A stretch of DNA of 64,000 bases from NCBI GenBank assembly GCA_964517005.1, contig CAZFAJ010000004.1, positions 8,305-72,304 of the forward strand. The letters are read 5' to 3'. Shown here in pieces: positions 34,780 through 44,418 of the stretch. The stretch's first letter is position 1. Every line of letters starts with the position of its first letter. The notes beneath the pieces are model-generated. The model ran no database searches. It saw nothing but the letters and a program-made list of their open reading frames with translations, and was not told the DNA's origin. The DNA comes from CAYVBJ01 sp964517005 (GTDB lineage: Bacteria > Bacteroidota > Rhodothermia > Balneolales > Balneolaceae). Position numbers and translations under genes: made by a program.

Positions 34780-35301
34780 TTAATTATTAATAAGTTCTTC
34801 AATTACACGATCTGTTATATCCACTCCTCTGCCGGAGGAGTAATAGACAATGGGATCGCCTGTACTTGCAGTTTTATTGATCACATAGTCAAGATTCAGA
34901 TCCCCGGCAATCAGTTCCATCTTAGTCTCTATTTTTATCAACAGCGGGTTTAACAATTCATTTTGCTTTTGCTGAATCTGGTTTTGAACACTTCTTTGAT
35001 AGTTCTCAAGTTCTTCTTCCATTTCAGTCAATTGCTCTTCCCTGTTCTGTTTTTCCTCTTCGCTTAAGTTACCTGCTTCCACCTGCTCGGTATATTCAGT
35101 TACATCTTCGATCCAGCTTGTATACCTGTTTTGAAAATCATTTTGCTTTTCCTCAATAAAGCTATCCAGCTCTGCCTGTACACCTTGTGTCTCAGGCATC
35201 GCCTCAAGAACAGCCTGCGGATTCATAATACCCACTTTTAACTGCGCAAAAACAGTAAAAGGAAGTATTAATATGAATGTTGTTAATAATAGTTTTTTCA
35301 T
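34780..35301 (-). CDS. OmpH/Skp family outer-membrane protein chaperone (second of three)
   Basis: A 173-residue Skp-like protein. The signal peptide ends at FAQ before LKVGIMNPQAVLEAMPETQG, which matches the mature N terminus of its neighbours. A coiled coil spans about residues 50-130 (EEEKQNREEQLTEMEEELENYQ) and the C terminus has NLDYVINKTASTGDPIVYY. It lies 15 bp upstream of the third paralogue. Role inferred from family: shielding outer-membrane proteins in the periplasm. Confidence 0.88.
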   Translation of the reverse strand: MKKLLLTTFILILPFTVFAQLKVGIMNPQAVLEAMPETQGVQAELDSFIEEKQNDFQNRYTSWIEDVTEYTEQVEAGNLSEEEKQNREEQLTEMEEELENYQRSVQNQIQQKQNELLNPLLIKIETKMELIAGDLNLDYVINKTASTGDPIVYYSSGRGVDITDRVIEELINN

Positions 35302-35347
35302 ATGGTCACGTATATTTTATAGCGTTCAAATTTAATATTATTCTTAC

Positions 35348-35905
35348 TCAATTACCTAAACGACTTACATCTATACCAAGCTCTAACAGTACTTCATCTG
35401 TTAAGTTCCACTCATTACGGGCATAGAGAATTTGAATATCCTCAGATCTGTCAAAAATAAAGTCATAGCCATCACGAACTGCAATTTGATTTATTGCATC
35501 AAAAATTTTTCTCTGTATAGGTTCAAGTAACTCTTTTTGCTGTTCAAAATACTCACCTTCAGGACCGAATTTTTGCTCTAAAAACCTGTCCCTTTCTCTT
35601 TTCAGAGCTTCGATCTCATTCAATTTCTCCTGCCTGATATCTTCTGTATACAAGATTTCGCGGGTTTCAAAATCTTCTTCCAGCTCTTGAATATTGTTCT
35701 CCATTTCTCTTAATTCATCCCTCCACGATTCACTTAAGATATTTAACCTCTGCTCAATTCCTGAATACTCAGGCATTCTTTCGAGTATAAAATCAGAATC
35801 AACATAACCAAATTTTTGACTTTTTTGACTTTGCTGAGCTGTCGCGGAAATTGTTACTAAGAATAGTAACGCAAAAGTAAGCTTATAAATTTTCTGCAAA
35901 TTCAT
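35348..35905 (-). CDS. OmpH/Skp family outer-membrane protein chaperone (first of three)
   Basis: A 185-residue Skp-like protein. I choose ATG 35905, which yields a proper signal peptide (MNLQKIYKLTFALLFLVT then AQQ) and abuts the bamA stop. A longer reading up to 36043 would overlap bamA by over 130 bases and has no conserved content. The mature start KFGYVDSDFILERMPEYSG matches the two downstream paralogues; a coiled coil (about 50-120) and a C-terminal YDFIFDRSEDIQILYARNEWN segment follow. It is the most diverged of the triplet. Confidence 0.87.
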   Translation of the reverse strand: MNLQKIYKLTFALLFLVTISATAQQSQKSQKFGYVDSDFILERMPEYSGIEQRLNILSESWRDELREMENNIQELEEDFETREILYTEDIRQEKLNEIEALKRERDRFLEQKFGPEGEYFEQQKELLEPIQRKIFDAINQIAVRDGYDFIFDRSEDIQILYARNEWNLTDEVLLELGIDVSRLGN

Positions 35906-35906
35906 T

Positions 35907-38405
35907 TTAAAATGGTGCTCCAATATTGAATAGAAATTCCCATTCTCCTGCTTCAAGTCCGTTTCCTTCTGTTGAACGCGGTGTTCCGTCAAATCTGTAT
36001 CCATAACTGATATCAACCAGTCCAAGAATCGGCAAAAATACACGTGCCCCGAATCCGGCAGCTCTTTTTAAGTTAAACGGATCAAATCTGTCGAGATCCA
36101 AAAAGGCATTACCTGCATCAAAAAAGGTATAGGGAATAAGCTGTAACTGATCTGACGAAACCGCCGGATAGCGTAACTCCATATCATACTTACTGAAAAC
36201 ACGTCCGCCTACCAGGTTTCGATTTTCATCAAGCGGTGAAATAACGCCATTGAACCCGCCGGGGAAACCACGCATATCAATATTGTCATTCAGAAAATTT
36301 TGCCGTTGCTGTATCGGGGTTCCTCCAATAAAAAATCGCTGAAAATTACTTTGGTCATCACTTACAAAATGGCCGAGGTACCCATAGGATGCTCCAGCTG
36401 AGAGAACCAGTTTGCCAACGATAGCCGTGTGGTGCTGATAATTCGTTTTGATTTTAAAGAATTGTTCAAAAGCGGGGAAGGGAAGACCGAACTCTGCTGA
36501 GAGGCTAAATTTGGATCCTCTGCTCGGAGAAATCGGGTTGTTGGTAGAGTTTCTTTCAAGCACCTGACTCACACTCAGAATATTAGCGCGCCCATCATCA
36601 AATACCTGTGAAAAACCTCTTGAATCAATCGCCTGGTAGTTTAGTATCGTCCGTGTTATAAAAAAGTCATCCGGCCACTTCAGCTGCTGCCCCAAACTTA
36701 CACTTGCGGAAAATAGCTCGTTTCTTCTTCGTTGATTGGAAAACGGTGAACTTCGGAAATTGAGTAAATCATAAGAGAAATTTACACCCAGTGATCTCGG
36801 CTTTCCTCCAAGCCAGGGTTCGGTAAAACCTAAATTGTAACTTTGGAAGCCGCTTCCCGTAATTTGCACACCAATGGATAACCTTTGGCCATCACCTGAA
36901 GGAATCGGGTCCCAACCGCCTTCTTCAAACATTCGCTGAACAGAAAAATTATTGAAATTTACTCTTGCAGCAAGAATTAATCCTACATTTCTTCCTCCAA
37001 ACCCGCCGGAAAATTCAAAATTGTCACTGCTTTCCGATTCCTGAAGCCTGTAAGTAATATCTACTGTCTTCTCTTGTTGATCGGGCGCAAGATCCGGCTG
37101 TATTCCTTCCGGCCTGAAATATCCAAGCTGACCCAACTCACGCAGCGTCCTGATAATTGCAGCCCGGCTGTAGGTTTGCCCGGGTGCAGTTCGCAGGGTT
37201 CTTCGAACTACATCATCATGAGTTTTTGTATTACCTGTAAAAGATACATCTCTTATGGTTGCAATTTCATCCTCTATAATTTCAAAGTGAATGTCAATAG
37301 AGTCTTCCGCCACAATTTCGATATCGGGCATAATTTGTGAAAAGAGATAACCGATATTCTGATAGAGGCTTGTAACATCTGAATTATCCTGGCTAAATTC
37401 CCACCTTTCGCTAAAAAGTGATTCATTAAAAATATCTCCTTTTTCAAAACCGAGAGATTGGGATAACTGTTCGTCCGTATACACGGTGTTTCCTTCCCAT
37501 GTAATATCACGCACTTTGTATTGAGGCCCCTCGTGTAACTCAAAATCGATGGCTATTCCCTCTTTGTTTCCTTTCCATTCGTCGATATAAACTGAATCTT
37601 CGATGATTCGCATATCCAGGTATCCCTGATCACGGTAGAAAGTTATCAGATTATCTATACCTTCTTCATGTTTTTCACGAATAAAAAGATGTTTCTTGAA
37701 AAATCTCCACCATCTGTCCTGTTTAATTTCTTTGAATTCACCTCTCAACTTACCGTCACTGAAATCTTCATTCCCTTCGAACCTGATGTGCCGCACTTTA
37801 ATCCTTTCTCCGGGATCAATTTTGAAAGTCAGGTTTATCCTGTTTCTCTCGTCATTGCTCATTTCTTCTTCTACTGCAACTTCGGTTTTCCAATACCCTT
37901 TTTCCAGGTAATACTCTTTGATTGTGGTGATGGCCTGACTTCTCACGGATTTTGTTACCGCAAACCCCCTGAGCAAATTTACCTCTTCCCGGAGATCCTT
38001 ACGCTGGGATTTTTTAATTCCTTCAAATTCAAATCTGTCAAGCCTTGGCATTTCCCGAACTGAGATAATGATATTTACCGCAGAACCCGTCAGTTCTTCA
38101 TATTGAATTTCCACATCTTCAAAAAGGCCGGTTCTGTGTAACTGGAAAATTGCAGTTGATATTTCGTCACCCGGTATGGTAATTGTGCTGCCAACCTGTA
38201 ACGCGCTGCTGCTGATAATATAACTCTCCCTGGCGGTCTCTATACCCTTGACAATAATTTCATTAATTACATACTGCTCAGGCGAAGATTTTGTGGGATC
38301 TACGATATTGATAAAATCTGAATCCTGAGCGGTTATAATATTTGTGAAACCTGATCCAAGTACTATAAGGAGTAAACTACAAATGAACTGCTTGTTTTTG
38401 AACAC
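35907..38405 (-). CDS. bamA: outer membrane protein assembly factor BamA
   Basis: An 832-residue Omp85 protein that inserts beta-barrels into the outer membrane. A signal peptide ends near TAQ at about residue 27. Several POTRA domains fill about residues 45-430 (IVKGIETARESYI, VRHIRFEGNEDFSDGKLRGEF, VRDITWEGNTVYTDEQLSQ, IRDVSFTGNTKTHDDVVRR). The barrel runs from about 440 to the end and contains IGGTPIQQR and MRGF, with the family's RGF lid-lock-like element. The start is GTG at 38405. The three downstream skp-like genes probably supply its clients. Confidence 0.94.
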   Translation of the reverse strand: MFKNKQFICSLLLIVLGSGFTNIITAQDSDFINIVDPTKSSPEQYVINEIIVKGIETARESYIISSSALQVGSTITIPGDEISTAIFQLHRTGLFEDVEIQYEELTGSAVNIIISVREMPRLDRFEFEGIKKSQRKDLREEVNLLRGFAVTKSVRSQAITTIKEYYLEKGYWKTEVAVEEEMSNDERNRINLTFKIDPGERIKVRHIRFEGNEDFSDGKLRGEFKEIKQDRWWRFFKKHLFIREKHEEGIDNLITFYRDQGYLDMRIIEDSVYIDEWKGNKEGIAIDFELHEGPQYKVRDITWEGNTVYTDEQLSQSLGFEKGDIFNESLFSERWEFSQDNSDVTSLYQNIGYLFSQIMPDIEIVAEDSIDIHFEIIEDEIATIRDVSFTGNTKTHDDVVRRTLRTAPGQTYSRAAIIRTLRELGQLGYFRPEGIQPDLAPDQQEKTVDITYRLQESESSDNFEFSGGFGGRNVGLILAARVNFNNFSVQRMFEEGGWDPIPSGDGQRLSIGVQITGSGFQSYNLGFTEPWLGGKPRSLGVNFSYDLLNFRSSPFSNQRRRNELFSASVSLGQQLKWPDDFFITRTILNYQAIDSRGFSQVFDDGRANILSVSQVLERNSTNNPISPSRGSKFSLSAEFGLPFPAFEQFFKIKTNYQHHTAIVGKLVLSAGASYGYLGHFVSDDQSNFQRFFIGGTPIQQRQNFLNDNIDMRGFPGGFNGVISPLDENRNLVGGRVFSKYDMELRYPAVSSDQLQLIPYTFFDAGNAFLDLDRFDPFNLKRAAGFGARVFLPILGLVDISYGYRFDGTPRSTEGNGLEAGEWEFLFNIGAPF

Positions 38406-38420
38406 GAAATGCTTAATACT

Positions 38421-39248
38421 TTAAGAAATTATTTTATCAATCATAGATAAGGTCATCCCTTTTGAATGACCATTACGAAGTTTACCGTATCTACGATCAC
38501 GTTTTTGAAATGAGTTTATTGCCTTATAAAGCTCATCTCTGCGAAAATCCGGCCAGTAGGTCTGTGTTATATATAATTCGGAATAAGCGAGCTGCCAGAG
38601 CAGGAAGTTACTAATCCGGAATTCACCGCTGGTGCGAATAATCAGGTCGGGATCTGGTACATTTGCCGTTGACAAATGCCTGCTTATAAATTGATCGTCA
38701 ATTAAGTCGGGATCAAGCTCTTCATCCTTTACCATTTTAGCAATTTTTTTCACAGCCTCGGTTATATCCCACCGGCCTGAATAACTAAGAGCAAGACATA
38801 ACTGCAGCCTGTCGTTATGCCTGGTTAATTCAACTGCTTCATGAAGCTCTTTCTGGCACTCTTTTGGAAAGCGGTCGATTTGCCCGATTGTAGATAAACG
38901 GATGTTGTTGCTGTGCAAATTATCAGCTTCTTTTCTCAAAGAGGATACCAGTATACGCATCAAACCTTTCACTTCATCACCGGGACGCTCCCAGTTTTCG
39001 GTTGAAAAAGCATACAGGGTAAGATATTTAACACCAAGTTGAGCGCAGGCTTCCGTAATGTCTTTTACTGAATCGACTCCTGCTTTATGGCCCAGAATCC
39101 TTACATTTCCCTTCCTCTGTGCCCATCGCCCGTTCCCATCCATAATGATGGCTATATGTCTTGGAACAGTGCCTGAAGTTTGTACTCTCTTCTGAAGACG
39201 TTTGTCTTCAGAAGTCTGTTTCTTTTTTGTAAGTGTTAACGGCTCCAA
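38421..39248 (-). CDS. uppS: isoprenyl (undecaprenyl) diphosphate synthase
   Basis: A 275-residue cis-prenyltransferase that makes the lipid carrier for peptidoglycan and other glycans. Motifs are IAIIMDGNGRWAQRKG (with the catalytic Asp of motif I), HKAGVDSVKDI, LTLYAFSTENW, SYSGRWDI and DLIIRTSGEFRISNFLLWQLAYSEL. An N-terminal Lys/Gln-rich extension of about 28 residues precedes the core. Start taken as TTG 39248; another start may be used. Followed after 15 bp by bamA. Confidence 0.95.
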   Translation of the reverse strand: MEPLTLTKKKQTSEDKRLQKRVQTSGTVPRHIAIIMDGNGRWAQRKGNVRILGHKAGVDSVKDITEACAQLGVKYLTLYAFSTENWERPGDEVKGLMRILVSSLRKEADNLHSNNIRLSTIGQIDRFPKECQKELHEAVELTRHNDRLQLCLALSYSGRWDITEAVKKIAKMVKDEELDPDLIDDQFISRHLSTANVPDPDLIIRTSGEFRISNFLLWQLAYSELYITQTYWPDFRRDELYKAINSFQKRDRRYGKLRNGHSKGMTLSMIDKIIS

Positions 39249-39313
39249 AACATTACCTCTTTCATTAGTATTACAAGCCTTTTAAATTAGAGCTGTTTAC
39301 TTCCTTAATCAAG

Positions 39314-39799
39314 TTAGAAATCTTTAGATAATTCTTTCAGCGAATATTCAAGTTCAATCATGTCACAGGCAGCATGTGCAGCTTCCGCACCCTTGTTGCC
39401 TTTCTCGCTGCTTGCTCTTTCAACAGCCTGTTCAACGTTATCCGTAGTTAATACACCAAATGCCACAGGTTTGCCTGTAGAAATATTGATATCTGTAATT
39501 CCACGGTTAACAGCATCACAAACATAATCAAAATGGGGTGTGCCGCCTCTGATAACGGCACCGATAGCAACAACGGCATCCACGTTCAGGTATTCTATGC
39601 ACTTTTTACAAGCCAGCGGAAGTTCGTAAGCCCCGGGACATCTTAAAAGTACAATTTGTTTTTCAGGGATTCCTATACTTCTGAGAGTATTAATTGCGCC
39701 ATCTGCCATCTTATCCGTGATAAAAGAATTCCACTTAGCCGCAACCACAGCAACTTTAATATTACTCCAATTTACTTCTTTTTTTTGAACCTGCGCCAT
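39314..39799 (-). CDS. ribH: 6,7-dimethyl-8-ribityllumazine synthase
   Basis: A 161-residue lumazine synthase, the penultimate step of riboflavin synthesis. It has RCPGAYELPLACKK, VVAIGAVIRGGTPHFDYVCDAVNRGI (substrate and phosphate loop) and PVAFGVLTTDNVEQAVERA. Length is typical for the 60-mer or pentamer type. It lies inside an envelope-assembly operon with no other rib gene nearby, 10 bp after the PHP gene and 65 bp before uppS. ATG at 39799. Confidence 0.96.
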   Translation of the reverse strand: MAQVQKKEVNWSNIKVAVVAAKWNSFITDKMADGAINTLRSIGIPEKQIVLLRCPGAYELPLACKKCIEYLNVDAVVAIGAVIRGGTPHFDYVCDAVNRGITDINISTGKPVAFGVLTTDNVEQAVERASSEKGNKGAEAAHAACDMIELEYSLKELSKDF

Positions 39800-39809
39800 T
39801 TGAACACTC

Positions 39810-40649
39810 TTATATTAAAGCTTCTTTTCTTCGCTGCGACATCCTTTTTATTGATTGCAGATATTTTTCACTAAGAGTAACAATACCAAAATATGGATCA
39901 TACTCCCTGCCGGTACCATGAAAATCACTGCCACCGGTAATTAAAAGGTTTTTCTGCTTTGCCAATTCAATGTACGTTTTTTGTCTGTCAAAATTGTGGC
40001 TGGGATGAATACATTCTATTCCGTCAATATGTAATGCAAGAATCTCTTCTACCAGCTCCGGGTTTCCGATCACAGAAGGGTGGGCAAGTGACGTAATACC
40101 ACCAGCCGAAGATAAGATTTCAACACACTCGGGTATCTCAACATAGTCAACCCTCACATCCCCCAAAACATCGCTGCTCAGATATCGAATAAAAGCCTCG
40201 GAAATAGAGCCTACATAATTTTTTTTTATCATTAGTGACGCAAGATGAGGCCTGCCTACATTTTTACCTCTTGCCTGTGCAATAACTTCTTCTATATCAA
40301 TCCTGATTCCCTTTTTGGAGATCAGCTCTAAAATCATTTTCATCCTCTTTAACCTGGCCTTGCGCTGACTCCTGAGCATGCTCAGCATATCTTCATTTTC
40401 AGGATCAAAAAAATAGGCCAAAATATGAATTTCCGATTTTTTATATCGGGCTGTTATTTCAACACCGCTTACCAATTCTATGGGCAATGATATCGCTTCA
40501 TCCCTGATTTTTAAAAATCCTTCAATTGTGTCATGATCTGTGACAGCAAGGGTAGATAATCCTTTTGATACAGCAAGGGTTAACAGTTCCGAAGGAGCGC
40601 AGGCCCCGTCTGATGATGTGGTATGTGTATGTAAATCTGCCTTTGCCAA
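39810..40649 (-). CDS. PHP domain phosphoesterase (RNase AM/YciV-like)
   Basis: A 279-residue PHP-domain metal-dependent phosphoesterase. Metal-binding motifs are ADLHTHTTSSDG at the N terminus, LAVTDHDTIEGF, VSGVEITARY, SLAHPSVIG and the C-terminal GGSDFHGTGR. Characterised relatives remove nucleotides from short RNAs or act on 3',5'-nucleotide phosphates; E. coli RNase AM trims ribosomal RNA 5' ends. The start is TTG at 40649 (MAKADLH). It lies 5 bp after the S41 peptidase gene and 10 bp before ribH. Confidence 0.87.
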   Translation of the reverse strand: MAKADLHTHTTSSDGACAPSELLTLAVSKGLSTLAVTDHDTIEGFLKIRDEAISLPIELVSGVEITARYKKSEIHILAYFFDPENEDMLSMLRSQRKARLKRMKMILELISKKGIRIDIEEVIAQARGKNVGRPHLASLMIKKNYVGSISEAFIRYLSSDVLGDVRVDYVEIPECVEILSSAGGITSLAHPSVIGNPELVEEILALHIDGIECIHPSHNFDRQKTYIELAKQKNLLITGGSDFHGTGREYDPYFGIVTLSEKYLQSIKRMSQRRKEALI

Positions 40650-40654
40650 AAACC

Positions 40655-42292
40655 TTATGGTTTTAGTATGTCTTGATACTCTTTTTTATTTAATAAATCT
40701 ATTGCTTTCCGGAAAACTTCATCGCTTTCAAGCATCAATTTCTGCCTCTCATCCTGACCTTTTTTTCTTGTCACCCATTCAAGCTCCAGCATTTTATAAA
40801 TATTTTCTCTGTTTGCCAACAGATTCTCTTTCTTTTTGGCAGCAAGCATTCCTTCCAGATTTTCTAAATGCTCTTTAGCCGTTCCCGCTACGGAAAAGAG
40901 CTCTATATTATCTTCAAGTGCAGTGAGATGCCGGTCAGCTTCAGTTTCATAATCAAACTGCTGGTTCTGCAGGTAATCTTCAAATTCTTCAAAGATATTT
41001 TCGCTAAACTCCTCATCACTGTTTTGGGAAATATAATCATTTACAAAAAAGAAAAAGTGATTTCGCTGCATCAGGGCAGTTTCCAGAATTGAGGGCTTAT
41101 CTCTCGGAATCAGTATATCGGGTTCAATCCCTTCTCCATCATAGACGGTACGTCCGTTTTTGGTTTTGAATACGGATCTGAACTTTTTTCTTTCGGCCGT
41201 ACTCATTTCCGCAATTTCACTGCCCGTATAATCAATTGCCTGAATGCTTCTTCCGCTGGGTATAAAATATTTGGATACAGTGATTTTAATGGACGTGTTG
41301 TAAGAAAGTGGTTTCACAATTTGGACCAGCCCCTTCCCAAAGCTCTTTTCACCGACTATAACACCCCGGTCAAGATCCTGAAATGCACCGGAGACAATCT
41401 CAGACGCACTTGCACTGCCGTTATTTATCAGAACAACAAGTGGAAGATTTTCAAAAAGCGGAGTCTCTTCAGTGGCGTAAACATTATTTTGTGATTCATG
41501 CCGCCCCCTTGTTTCAACAACTGTAACCCCCGGTTCAATAAATTTATCCACGATATCAACAGACTCGTTAAGCAAGCCTCCGGGATTGTTTCTAAGATCT
41601 AAAATCAATCCCTCCAGCGGCTGTTCCCGATTAAAGGATATCAACTGTTCACGCACTTCTTCGGCTGCATTCTGGCCAAAGCGGCTTAATTGCAGATAGG
41701 CAATTTCCTTTCTCTTCCCGAAGCGCTCAGCAAATGATATATTCTTAACATCAATACGCTCTCTTTGAAGCGTGTAAACAATTTCTGATTCAATGCCGGG
41801 ACGCCTTATTGTGAGTGTCACTTCCGATCCGATGTCCCCAATCGTGAGCTGCTGCACTTCCTCGGGAGTTAAATCATTTGTCTCCAGGTTATTTATTTTC
41901 ACAATAATATCGCCCGGCAGCAGGCCCGCACGATCGGCAGGATAACCTTCCATAGGAGCAATTATTACGATCTGATCGCCCCTGAATCCGGCTTCAAGTC
42001 CGATTCCGCCATATCCGCCCGTGGAAAATATTTCCATCTGCTGCTGCTGACCCTCATCAATGAACACTGTGTAGGGGTCGAGTTTTTCGAGCATGGCATT
42101 AATGCCACTTTCCATTAAAAGCTCCGGGGGGATTTCGTCTACATACTGTGTTGCTACCTCTTTGTAAACATCAGAAAAAATAGTTAACTGCTTTTTTATC
42201 TCAAAAAACGGATCACTATCTCTCACAAATGCTGCAAAGAGAAATGAAATCAGCAGTAATACAGCCACTGCTGATAAATTTTTAAACTTCAT
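40655..42292 (-). CDS. S41 family C-terminal processing peptidase
   Basis: A 545-residue CtpA/Prc-type periplasmic serine protease. The N terminus has an uncleaved or cleaved signal (LSAVAVLLLISFLFAAF), then YVDEIP, a PDZ domain (about residues 90-175) and the S41 core. The catalytic serine lies in NNGSASASEIVSGAF, and the lysine in GEKSFGKGLVQ. A long C-terminal helical region (about 400-545) extends beyond minimal S41 proteins. It lies in the envelope operon between the lytic transglycosylase and PHP genes. Confidence 0.92.
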   Translation of the reverse strand: MKFKNLSAVAVLLLISFLFAAFVRDSDPFFEIKKQLTIFSDVYKEVATQYVDEIPPELLMESGINAMLEKLDPYTVFIDEGQQQQMEIFSTGGYGGIGLEAGFRGDQIVIIAPMEGYPADRAGLLPGDIIVKINNLETNDLTPEEVQQLTIGDIGSEVTLTIRRPGIESEIVYTLQRERIDVKNISFAERFGKRKEIAYLQLSRFGQNAAEEVREQLISFNREQPLEGLILDLRNNPGGLLNESVDIVDKFIEPGVTVVETRGRHESQNNVYATEETPLFENLPLVVLINNGSASASEIVSGAFQDLDRGVIVGEKSFGKGLVQIVKPLSYNTSIKITVSKYFIPSGRSIQAIDYTGSEIAEMSTAERKKFRSVFKTKNGRTVYDGEGIEPDILIPRDKPSILETALMQRNHFFFFVNDYISQNSDEEFSENIFEEFEDYLQNQQFDYETEADRHLTALEDNIELFSVAGTAKEHLENLEGMLAAKKKENLLANRENIYKMLELEWVTRKKGQDERQKLMLESDEVFRKAIDLLNKKEYQDILKP

Positions 42293-42305
42293 GTTTCTCG
42301 GTTTA

Positions 42306-44294
42306 CTATGATTGCCTTTCTATCTTTAACTCCTGACCTGCATAAATTCTTGTGCCATTCAGATTATTTGTTCTTTGAATGCTGGCAACCGAGACTCCGA
42401 ATTTTTTTGCAATGCTGCTAAGTGTTTCATTTCGTCTGACTGTATAGGATATCTCTTCCCCTGAATTCTGGCTGCTATTTGGAACATCAGCAAATATATT
42501 CTGTCCGCTGCGTTGGCGTTTTTCCAAATTCTGCTTTTGATCAAATTTCAAGGAGTTAATCTGCTTATAAAAATCACGCCTGCTGTTTGGCACGTGAACC
42601 GTTACGGATTGCCCGACACGTATGGTGTTGCTGATACCATTCCACGCTCTTATTTGCCATGCTCTCACATCGTGCCATTCAGCGATATGTCCGATTGTAT
42701 CTCCGCTTTTAACAGTATATGAAACCGGTGTGGTATTGGGCGGAGCCTGAACCTTTGCCCGCTTGCCTCTGGCAGCAGTACGTCTTGGCTGGTTGCTTGG
42801 CCTGTCGGCAGAAATTGTTTCCATGGCACCCGGTGCAACGGGAACGACAATGGTCTGGCCGGGGTAAATGGTGGAACTTAAATTTTCATTTGATTCAAAC
42901 AAAGCCCTAACAGATGTACCGTAACGTCTCGCAATAAATCCGAGAGTCTCGCCACTGTTCACTGTGTGCATGGCAACTTCCTGCGACCTTTTCTCTTTTG
43001 GAATTTCACGGTATGCAAGTAAAAATTCTTCTTTTTTCCCGGCGGGTATTTTCAGCGGATAGGAATCTCCGGGAGGTGTTGCCCACCGCAGCAGTTCAGG
43101 ATTATAATCCTTTAGCTCCGCTAACGAAATATTCAGGGCTTCGGCCAGTGCTTCCAGTGGCATAAGGCCGTCTACGCCAACTACATCATATTTGTACGGC
43201 TGACCATTATAATTTTTTTGAAATCCAAACTCTTCCGGGTTCATAGCAACCATGGTTGCAGCAATGAAACCGGGTACATAACCGCGGGTCTCCCGTGGCA
43301 GATATGGGTAAGCCACCCAGTAGTCTTCTACACCGCCTGCAGCCCTGATCGCACGCCGGAGTCCTCTCGGGCTAATATTGTAATTCGCCATGGCAAGGTG
43401 CCAGTCACCCCAAATATTATGCAGATCCTTAAGGTGCCTTGCAGCAGCACGCGTTGATTTAACCGGATCTCTTCGTTCATCAACCCACCAGTTTACTTCA
43501 AGTCCGTACATAGCCCCTGTTGCCCGTATAAACTGCCACATACCAACAGCAGACGCCCAGCTTCTCGCTACCGGCACAAGCCCGCTTTCAATCATTGAGA
43601 GATGAATCAATTCTTCCGGCACCCCTTCTTCATTAAAAATTTCACGCATCATCGGAAAATACTTTTCCGACCTTTCAAGCCATCGGTCCATCACATCCGG
43701 CCTGCGCATGGTGTAATACATCAAATGCCGGTTCACATGCTGATTTTGAACCAGTGGCACCTGGGTCTTTTTAAGTGAAATGTTATCCGGAAGAGAATAT
43801 CCTTCGGCAATCCAGTTATCAGAATCAGAAAGCAACTCCTCCTGGATCGCAAATATTTCTCCCTCTACCTCATTACCTGTTTCTGATATTCCATAAAATT
43901 CTCTGTATTCAGCCATTACTGTTCGGTATAACTCAGCAAATCTTCTCTCATTCTGAACTTCCGGGTAGTCGTCCATCAATGACTGTATAGAGGCAAGCGC
44001 ATCATTGATATAGGATTCTGCCTGCACAAGATCATTTTTAAGCTGTGATTCTATAGAAAGAACGTGCATTCTGTAAACATCAGAAATGCGGCTGAGCTGC
44101 TCTTTCTGGAGATCGTCGAGAGGCTTTCTTGTTGCTGCAACTTCCGGTTCATTATTTCCGATACCAAGAGGACTATCGAATGGAAGCAGTATTTTCTGCA
44201 CAGGAATTTTTTTGTGCTCGATATCCTTTCCGTTGTCCTGTCCATAGGCAACAGAGCTGATAAATAATGAAAAAACAATGATCAGACGTAACAT
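42306..44294 (-). CDS. lytic transglycosylase with three LysM domains (MltD-like)
   Basis: A 662-residue periplasmic murein hydrolase that cleaves glycan strands to anhydromuropeptides. The signal peptide ends near AYGQD. The SLT catalytic region (about residues 220-370) has EELIHLSMIESGLVPVA, with catalytic Glu, then GMWQFIRATG and MANYNISPRGL. Three LysM peptidoglycan-binding repeats follow: YTVNSGETLGFIA, YTVKSGDTIGHIA and YTVRRNETLSSIA, all about 45 residues long. ATG at 44294; it starts the nine-gene minus-strand run that ends at 34222. Confidence 0.92.
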   Translation of the reverse strand: MLRLIIVFSLFISSVAYGQDNGKDIEHKKIPVQKILLPFDSPLGIGNNEPEVAATRKPLDDLQKEQLSRISDVYRMHVLSIESQLKNDLVQAESYINDALASIQSLMDDYPEVQNERRFAELYRTVMAEYREFYGISETGNEVEGEIFAIQEELLSDSDNWIAEGYSLPDNISLKKTQVPLVQNQHVNRHLMYYTMRRPDVMDRWLERSEKYFPMMREIFNEEGVPEELIHLSMIESGLVPVARSWASAVGMWQFIRATGAMYGLEVNWWVDERRDPVKSTRAAARHLKDLHNIWGDWHLAMANYNISPRGLRRAIRAAGGVEDYWVAYPYLPRETRGYVPGFIAATMVAMNPEEFGFQKNYNGQPYKYDVVGVDGLMPLEALAEALNISLAELKDYNPELLRWATPPGDSYPLKIPAGKKEEFLLAYREIPKEKRSQEVAMHTVNSGETLGFIARRYGTSVRALFESNENLSSTIYPGQTIVVPVAPGAMETISADRPSNQPRRTAARGKRAKVQAPPNTTPVSYTVKSGDTIGHIAEWHDVRAWQIRAWNGISNTIRVGQSVTVHVPNSRRDFYKQINSLKFDQKQNLEKRQRSGQNIFADVPNSSQNSGEEISYTVRRNETLSSIAKKFGVSVASIQRTNNLNGTRIYAGQELKIERQS

Positions 44295-44418
44295 ATTGAG
44301 ATTGAGTTAGTAGTTAATGACGATTATCAGTTTGCTTTAAGAAACGGTTTTGTATTCCTTAATATAGAGTTTTCCAGATAGCAGTGTAATTTGCTTAATC
44401 ATTTCATCGGATGCAAAA

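Noticed and set aside
35906..36043. Longer first skp-like frame overlapping bamA
   Set aside because: The ATG at 35905 gives a proper signal peptide and abuts the bamA stop; the extension is not conserved-looking.
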